Shown here: one piece after another, positions 59,361-64,000 of the stretch
How the letters are laid out: the number at the start of each line of letters is the position of its first letter
How positions within the stretch are numbered: the stretch's first letter is position 1
NCBI RefSeq assembly: GCF_045277565.1
Contig: NZ_CP123584.1
Coordinates: forward strand, 124,001 to 188,000
Reading direction: 5' to 3'
Source: Aliisedimentitalea scapharcae
GTDB taxonomy: Bacteria; Pseudomonadota; Alphaproteobacteria; Rhodobacterales; Rhodobacteraceae
Length of the DNA: 64,000 bases
Notes under the pieces: model-generated
Database searches by the model: none
Told to the model about the DNA's origin: nothing
Seen by the model: only the letters and a program-made list of their open reading frames with translations
Translations under genes and position numbers: made by a program

Positions 59361-60377
59361 ATGAAAATCGTCCGGACCGACCGCGAATTGCAAACGCCCC
59401 GATTGGACACAGCATTGACAGCGGCCGGGCATGAGCTTGTGTTGTTGCCAGACGGGGTACCCGAAGATGATTTGATCGCGGCCTGCACCGATGCCGACCT
59501 GGTTCTGATGTGTTATACGCCGATTACACGGCGGGTGATCGAAAATGCGCCGCGGCTGAAAGGGATCGTGAAATACGGTGTCGGGATAGACGCCATCGAC
59601 ATCCCCGCCGCCATCGACAACGGCGTCTCTGTGGTCAACATCCCGGAATACGCCGAGGAAACGGTGGCCGAAGGTGCATTTGCACTGATGATCGCGCTGG
59701 CCAAGAAGCTGACCCGTTTAAACACCCACATGACCAAATCGGGTTGGGCCTGGCCCGAGCCGACTTGGCTAGGAACCGACATCGCTGGAAAGACGGTGGG
59801 AATTATCGGGTTGGGCAAAATCGGACGCAGCATGGCGCGCATGGCCGGAGCTGGGTTCCGGGCCCGGGTCATCGCCTACAGCCCGCATTCCTCTGACGAC
59901 GAGATGCGAAAGCAGGGCATTGAAAAGATAGAGAATTTGCACGATTTTCTGGCGCAATGCGATTTTGTCACCATCCATAGTGTCCTGAATGATGAAACCC
60001 ACGGGCTGATCGGTGCGGCCGAACTGCGGACGATGAAGGAAACCGCATTTCTGATCAATGTGTCACGCGGTGCCATCGTGGACGAAACCGCGCTGGTTCA
60101 GGCGATCACACAAGGTTGGATTGCAGGCGCGGGATTGGATGTATTCAGCCAGGAACCTCTGACACGCCGTGGCCACCCGATGAGCGCACTGTTTGACCAC
60201 CCCGATGTGATCCTATCCCCGCATCTGACGTTCTACACCGAACAGGCGATGCAACGGCTGGAAGACGAAACGCTGGAACGCTGTTTGGAGGTTCTGGAGG
60301 GGCGCGACGTTCAGATTACATCAACGGACCCAAGGTTGCGCGCCCAGACCTCGGGCGTCACGTTCACAAGTCGGTAA
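59361..60377 (+). CDS. D-2-hydroxyacid dehydrogenase
   Basis: The 338-residue NAD(P)-dependent enzyme has the Rossmann motif VGIIGLGKIGRSMARMAG. Its active-site residues are Arg in LINVSRGAIVDE, Glu in AGLDVFSQEPL and His in ILSPHLTFYTEQAM. The order fits phosphoglycerate/hydroxypyruvate-type dehydrogenases. It probably reduces or oxidises a 2-keto acid arising in this pathway. The gene follows the VOC gene by 95 bases on the same strand, so cotranscription is possible but not certain. AAAGGGAACCGAG precedes the ATG. Confidence 0.88.
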   Translation: MKIVRTDRELQTPRLDTALTAAGHELVLLPDGVPEDDLIAACTDADLVLMCYTPITRRVIENAPRLKGIVKYGVGIDAIDIPAAIDNGVSVVNIPEYAEETVAEGAFALMIALAKKLTRLNTHMTKSGWAWPEPTWLGTDIAGKTVGIIGLGKIGRSMARMAGAGFRARVIAYSPHSSDDEMRKQGIEKIENLHDFLAQCDFVTIHSVLNDETHGLIGAAELRTMKETAFLINVSRGAIVDETALVQAITQGWIAGAGLDVFSQEPLTRRGHPMSALFDHPDVILSPHLTFYTEQAMQRLEDETLERCLEVLEGRDVQITSTDPRLRAQTSGVTFTSR

Positions 60378-60386
60378 ACCACAGTT

Positions 60387-61226
60387 TCATTTTCCCAAAG
60401 CAATCAGGATTATGCCGGCTCCAACGACCATCGCGGCAAACAATCGTGTGCTCCGGGGCCCCTCGTCAAACCACATCACTCCGATCAACGCAGCAAAGAT
60501 CACTGACGTTTCCCGCAACGCAGATACAAGCCCCAGCGGAGCCAGCGTCTTGGCATACAGAACCAGCGCATATGCGGTTCCCGACACAATGCCGCCCATG
60601 AATCCAAGAAACAGCGCCTTGGCCGGTTCGGCCCGCAGTCGGTCAATCCGGGTCGGGAACAGGAACAAGACGATCAGGATCTTGGACAGAAACAACCATG
60701 TGATATAACTTAACGCATTGCCCGACAGCCGGACACCTACCCCGTCCACCAACGTATAGATCACCACGGTTCCGCCAATCCCCAAGGCTGCAAAAACCGC
60801 ATTCTTGGACAGGGCCGATTGAAACGCACCGCGCGCCAAAAGCATAATTCCCAAGGACACGCACAGGATTCCGATCCACGCTTGGATCGGCAATTTCTCT
60901 CCCACGATGCCCTGTGCCCCGAGCGCCACCATAACCGGCGCAAAACCGCGTGCGACCGGATAGATCAGGCTCAGATCCCCCATCCGGTACCCGATGTTCA
61001 ACATAAAGAAATAGACCCAGTGGATCAGAATGGACGCCACCATATACGGGATAGCGGCCATATTCGGTGCGGGGACAAAGCCAATGAAAACCAGGCTCCA
61101 AACCACATGCCCCAAGGCAATCATGCCTAGGGTGATCACCCGATCTCCCGCACCTTTGACAATGGCATTCCACAAGGCATGGAGAAAGGCGGCCGACAGA
61201 ACGACCAACCCAAACCAAACCGTCAT
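60387..61226 (-). CDS. DMT-superfamily permease (EamA-type)
   Basis: The 279-residue protein has about ten hydrophobic segments in two EamA repeats (LVVLSAAFLHALWNAIVKGAGD in the first, GLVSALRETSVIFAALIGVMWFDEG in the second). These carry small metabolites across the inner membrane, often as exporters. Its start overlaps the stop of the PLP-enzyme gene (ATGA), so it is made with that enzyme and may move a phosphonate, its product or a side product. The substrate is not known. Confidence 0.82.
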   Translation of the reverse strand: MTVWFGLVVLSAAFLHALWNAIVKGAGDRVITLGMIALGHVVWSLVFIGFVPAPNMAAIPYMVASILIHWVYFFMLNIGYRMGDLSLIYPVARGFAPVMVALGAQGIVGEKLPIQAWIGILCVSLGIMLLARGAFQSALSKNAVFAALGIGGTVVIYTLVDGVGVRLSGNALSYITWLFLSKILIVLFLFPTRIDRLRAEPAKALFLGFMGGIVSGTAYALVLYAKTLAPLGLVSALRETSVIFAALIGVMWFDEGPRSTRLFAAMVVGAGIILIALGK

Positions 61227-62578
61227 GCAGCAGCTTTTATTGCAGTCACCACAATCTCCAGTGCCCGATCCAAATCAGCACGCGAGATGGTTAATGGCGG
61301 AGACAACGTCAACACACACCCTTGGCTGATCTTGAAACTCAAACCAGCGTCGAGACAGGCATAATATATCTGTTCTGCCCGCGCATTCCCGGGGGTCTTG
61401 TCGGCCCGATCTTCAACAATTTCGACACCGAACATCAGACCACGACCGCGAATGTCACCAACGATCTCGACATCACCCAGCCGGTTCTGAAGCTGATCCA
61501 TCGCATATTGGCCCAACTCGGCCGAGCGTTCGACCAAACCTTCTTCTTCGATGATCTGGATCGTGGTCAATGCCGCCCGCGATGTCACCGGATTCTTTTC
61601 GTGGGTGTAATGCCCAATGGCGAAATCACCACACACATCCAGGTCAGCCCGCGCCACACAGGCAGCGATCGGCAAGATGCCCCCGCCCAATGACTTGCCC
61701 AGCGTCACGATGTCCGGAATAATTTCATCATGCTCAAATGCGAACATCCGACCCGTCTTGCCCAACCCGGTCGGGATCTCGTCCATGATCAGCAAAGCAC
61801 CACGCCGATTACAGGCTTCGCGCACGGCCTTCCAGAACCCCGGAGGCGGCACATAGGGAACCGCGCGCATTGGCTCTGCGATAACGGCGGCCACGTCGCC
61901 CTCGCGCTCCAGCACAAAATCCACCATCTTGGCGCAGGCCAATCCACACGTATCCGGACCGGCGTGATTATAGGGGCACCGATAGCAGGCAAAAGGCGCA
62001 ACATGCTCGGTTCCCGGCAACAATGGTCCGGCAATATGGCTGCGGAACGTTGCTTCGCCGCCGACGCTGGCCGCGCCCATGCCAGCACCGTGAAAGGAAT
62101 CCCAGAAGGAAATCGTCTTGAACCGGCCCGTCGCAGCACGGGCTATTTTCAGAGCGACCTCATTGGCGTCCGACCCGCCGGTGGTAAACAAGACCTTGCC
62201 CAAATCCCCCGGCGCAATCTGTGCAAGCTTTTCTGCCAGTTCGACCGCTGGGTCATTGGTAAACCGGCGCGGAGCAAATGGCAGATCATCCAATTGCGCT
62301 TTGATGGCTGCCACCAGTTTCGGATGCCCATAGCCAATGTGATGCACAGAGTTCCCATGGAAATCCATGAACCGGCGCCCATCCATGTCCTCAATCCAGA
62401 TGCCGTCTGCCTTGGCAATGGTACTGACACAGGGGCTGGACAGGCTTTGATGCAAAAATGCCGATGAATCCCGTCTCAACAGCGGCTCAGACCGGGGCCC
62501 GATGGATTTCTTTAGCCAGGTCCTCCGCGCATCGGACGTGTTGGACTCTCCTTCGGTGTGAACGATCTTGCTGGACAT
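61223..62578 (-). CDS. pbfA: Class III PLP enzyme, probable (R)-1-hydroxy-2-aminoethylphosphonate ammonia-lyase (PbfA-like)
   Basis: The 451-residue class III fold enzyme has the PLP lysine Lys295 in VTLGKSLGGGI and the cofactor Asp266 in LLIMDEIPTGLGKTG. The N-terminal FLHQSLSSPC, FMDFHGNSVHHIGYGHP and APRRFTND, and a Cys cluster (198, 201, 211, 215), are as I recall them from PbfA. PbfA removes ammonia from hydroxylated aminoethylphosphonate to give phosphonoacetaldehyde. The adjacent gene resembles the dehydrogenase for that aldehyde. An ordinary transaminase remains possible. ATG 62578 is the start. Confidence 0.68.
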   Translation of the reverse strand: MSSKIVHTEGESNTSDARRTWLKKSIGPRSEPLLRRDSSAFLHQSLSSPCVSTIAKADGIWIEDMDGRRFMDFHGNSVHHIGYGHPKLVAAIKAQLDDLPFAPRRFTNDPAVELAEKLAQIAPGDLGKVLFTTGGSDANEVALKIARAATGRFKTISFWDSFHGAGMGAASVGGEATFRSHIAGPLLPGTEHVAPFACYRCPYNHAGPDTCGLACAKMVDFVLEREGDVAAVIAEPMRAVPYVPPPGFWKAVREACNRRGALLIMDEIPTGLGKTGRMFAFEHDEIIPDIVTLGKSLGGGILPIAACVARADLDVCGDFAIGHYTHEKNPVTSRAALTTIQIIEEEGLVERSAELGQYAMDQLQNRLGDVEIVGDIRGRGLMFGVEIVEDRADKTPGNARAEQIYYACLDAGLSFKISQGCVLTLSPPLTISRADLDRALEIVVTAIKAAA

Positions 62579-62590
62579 GGGGCCTCGCTG

Positions 62591-62617
62591 AAAAAAGGGC
62601 GGCCCAAATGGGCCGCC
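62591..62617 (-). terminator. Terminator after the phosphonoacetaldehyde dehydrogenase-like gene
   Basis: On the minus strand GGCGGCCC-ATTT-GGGCCGCC (eight-base stem) is followed by CTTTTTT. It stands between the dehydrogenase stop and the PbfA-like gene, so the latter may have its own promoter or depend on read-through. Confidence 0.75.
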
Positions 62618-62636
62618 AGGGAGAACTTGGAAATGA

Positions 62637-64000
62637 TTATTTGGGCCAGGGAAGCGAGTAAGTTTTGACGTTTGTGAAGAACTTCATGGCTTCTGTTACG
62701 CCTTCTTTCACTGCGTTTCCGCTGTCCTTGATACCTCCAAAGGGAGAGGTTTCGATGCGGTATCCGGGTTGTTCCCAGATGTTGCAGGTGCCCACATCCA
62801 AACCATTGATATAGGAAATCGCCCGGTTCAGATCATTGGTGCAGACACCGGATGACAGACCGAATGCAGTTGAGTTCGAGATCTCCATGACCGCGGCGTC
62901 ATCGTCGGGCACCCGCACGATTGGAATAATCGGGCCAAAGGTTTCTTCCATAACCAATTCGCTGCCGTGGGGCACCTTGTCGACCACGATCGGTGGCAGC
63001 AATGCGCCCTGGCGGCCAGGGTGGTACAAGATCTCGGCACCTTCTTCTTCGGCCATATAGACCCGCTTTTCGAACAGCTCTGCTGCCTGGGCATGGATCA
63101 CACAGCCCAGTTCGGTTTCCGGGTCCTGCGGGTCGCCAAATTTGATTTTCTTGGCCTTTTCCAGCACCAGGGGCACGAATTTTTCGGCCACGCTTTCCTG
63201 CACCAAAATCCGTTTGATCGCGGTACACCGCTGACCCGAATTTCCGGTCGCCCCGGCCACGGCAATGGTCGCCGCCTTGTCCAGATCTGTGTCACTCAGG
63301 TCGTTGCAGATGATCAGCGGGTCATTGCCGCCCAGCTCCAGCGCCTGTCGGGTATAAGACGCCTTTTCGGCGATCAGCTTGCCCACCGGCACACCACCGG
63401 TAAAGGTGATGATATCAATATTTTCATTGACGATCATCTCTTCGCCAATGTCCTGGGGCCAACCGGTGACCACCTGGAACATCTCGGGCGGCAGGCCTGC
63501 TTCGTAGAGGATATCGGCCAGCGCCAGCGCCGTCAGCGGCGTCAACTCGGTCGGCTTGCAGACCATGCAATTGTTGGTGGCAATCGACGGGGCGATCTTG
63601 TGGCTGACCATGTTCAGCGGATGGTTGAACGGGGTAATCGCTGAGATCGCCTTGACCGGTTCGCGCTTGGTAAAGATTTTGCGCTCTTTGCCGTTGTGGG
63701 TCAGGTCGCAGGAAAAAATCTCACCATCGTCGTTCAACGCCTGGGCGGCGGCGAACTGGTAAACATCCTGAGCGCGCTTGGTTTCATAAATCGCATGCTG
63801 GTGGCAAATGCCCAGTTCCAGCGTCAGCCATTTGGCCAGGTATTCGCGTTTTTCGCCGATCAGCTCACCTGCACGCTGCAGGATCTGTGATCGCTCATAG
63901 CGCGACAGTTTGGATTTGTAATTGGCCGCGATTTCAAACGCCTTACGCGCGTGTTCGGCCGTACCCGCAGGTACGGTGCCGATCACCTCGTCCGTATAGG
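62637..64000 (-). CDS. phnY: Aldehyde dehydrogenase, probable phosphonoacetaldehyde dehydrogenase (PhnY-like), partial
   Basis: The N-terminus lies beyond the right edge; 454 residues are visible. The catalytic Cys is in [12 protein letters not shown] and the general base Glu in [10 protein letters not shown]. Instead of PWNFP it has [10 protein letters not shown], and it ends [13 protein letters not shown] associate both with phosphonoacetaldehyde dehydrogenases, which make phosphonoacetate. Lactaldehyde and related dehydrogenases share these marks, so the substrate is not certain. The PbfA-like gene and permease lie downstream. PhnW/PhnA-type partners, if any, would be outside this window. 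Confidence 0.68.
   Translation of the reverse strand, partial: YTDEVIGTVPAGTAEHARKAFEIAANYKSKLSRYERSQILQRAGELIGEKREYLAKWLTLELGICHQHAIYETKRAQDVYQFAAAQALNDDGEIFSCDLTHNGKERKIFTKREPVKAISAITPFNHPLNMVSHKIAPSIATNNCMVCKPTELTPLTALALADILYEAGLPPEMFQVVTGWPQDIGEEMIVNENIDIITFTGGVPVGKLIAEKASYTRQALELGGNDPLIICNDLSDTDLDKAATIAVAGATGNSGQRCTAIKRILVQESVAEKFVPLVLEKAKKIKFGDPQDPETELGCVIHAQAAELFEKRVYMAEEEGAEILYHPGRQGALLPPIVVDKVPHGSELVMEETFGPIIPIVRVPDDDAAVMEISNSTAFGLSSGVCTNDLNRAISYINGLDVGTCNIWEQPGYRIETSPFGGIKDSGNAVKEGVTEAMKFFTNVKTYSLPWPK

Overview
The window looks like the chromosome (or a large replicon) of a marine alphaproteobacterium of the Rhodobacterales, Roseobacter group. The evidence is the flaF-flbT pair next to a single flagellin gene, a flagellar cluster with DUF1217 and DUF6468 proteins, TRAP and polyamine ABC uptake systems, many class III aminotransferases, and several XRE-cupin regulators. 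No rRNA, tRNA, CRISPR array or prophage was recognised.

Layout: (1) 1-7415 is a polyamine-type uptake and catabolism locus: a partial PotA-like ATPase, an SpuC-like aminotransferase, a GntR/FCD regulator and a complete potF-A-B-C-like ABC operon. (2) 8416-35466 is a flagellar cluster on both strands: flgD-fliK, flgJ(N-terminal domain)-flgN, flagellin-flaF-flbT-DUF1217, fliI, flgBC-fliEQ-flgFGAH-fliL-like, fliJ-like-flhB-fliR-flhA-transglycosylase, a 758-aa exported protein-motA-motE-like-DUF6468-fliL, and fliF-H-N-P. Genes for hook (flgE), hook-filament junction (flgK, flgL), P ring (flgI) and motB were not found here. Two decayed IS3-family remnants sit inside the cluster (about 15.0 and 21.4-22.0 kb). 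Near-consensus CtrA-type boxes lie in four of its promoter regions. (3) 36326-45780 is a glycine-use operon: lpd, lipA, a Na+/alanine-glycine symporter, a universal stress protein, gcvT, gcvH and gcvP, with a divergent XRE-cupin gene and TTCC/GGAA palindromes between them. A GlxA-type AraC regulator follows.

(4) 46923-60377 is a catabolic region: an aldehyde dehydrogenase and gabT, a PuuR-like XRE-cupin regulator, a type III CoA-transferase, a TRAP transporter (dctM-Q-P), and a compact run of an ATP-grasp enzyme, a C45-type Ntn amidohydrolase/acyltransferase, a nitrilase-family amidase, a VOC protein and a D-2-hydroxyacid dehydrogenase. The two divergent promoter regions of this block, 5 kb apart, share TTGCGCAA-type palindromes. 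I therefore read them as one regulon and propose an amine or amino-acid pathway in which a ligase protects the substrate and an amidase releases it. This is the best candidate in the window for an undescribed system.

(5) 60387-64000 (minus strand) holds a DMT-family permease, a class III PLP enzyme resembling (R)-1-hydroxy-2-aminoethylphosphonate ammonia-lyase (PbfA), and the start of a cluster with an aldehyde dehydrogenase resembling phosphonoacetaldehyde dehydrogenase (PhnY). This suggests aminoethylphosphonate catabolism continuing past the right edge. All family calls come from reading the sequence; no database search was run.
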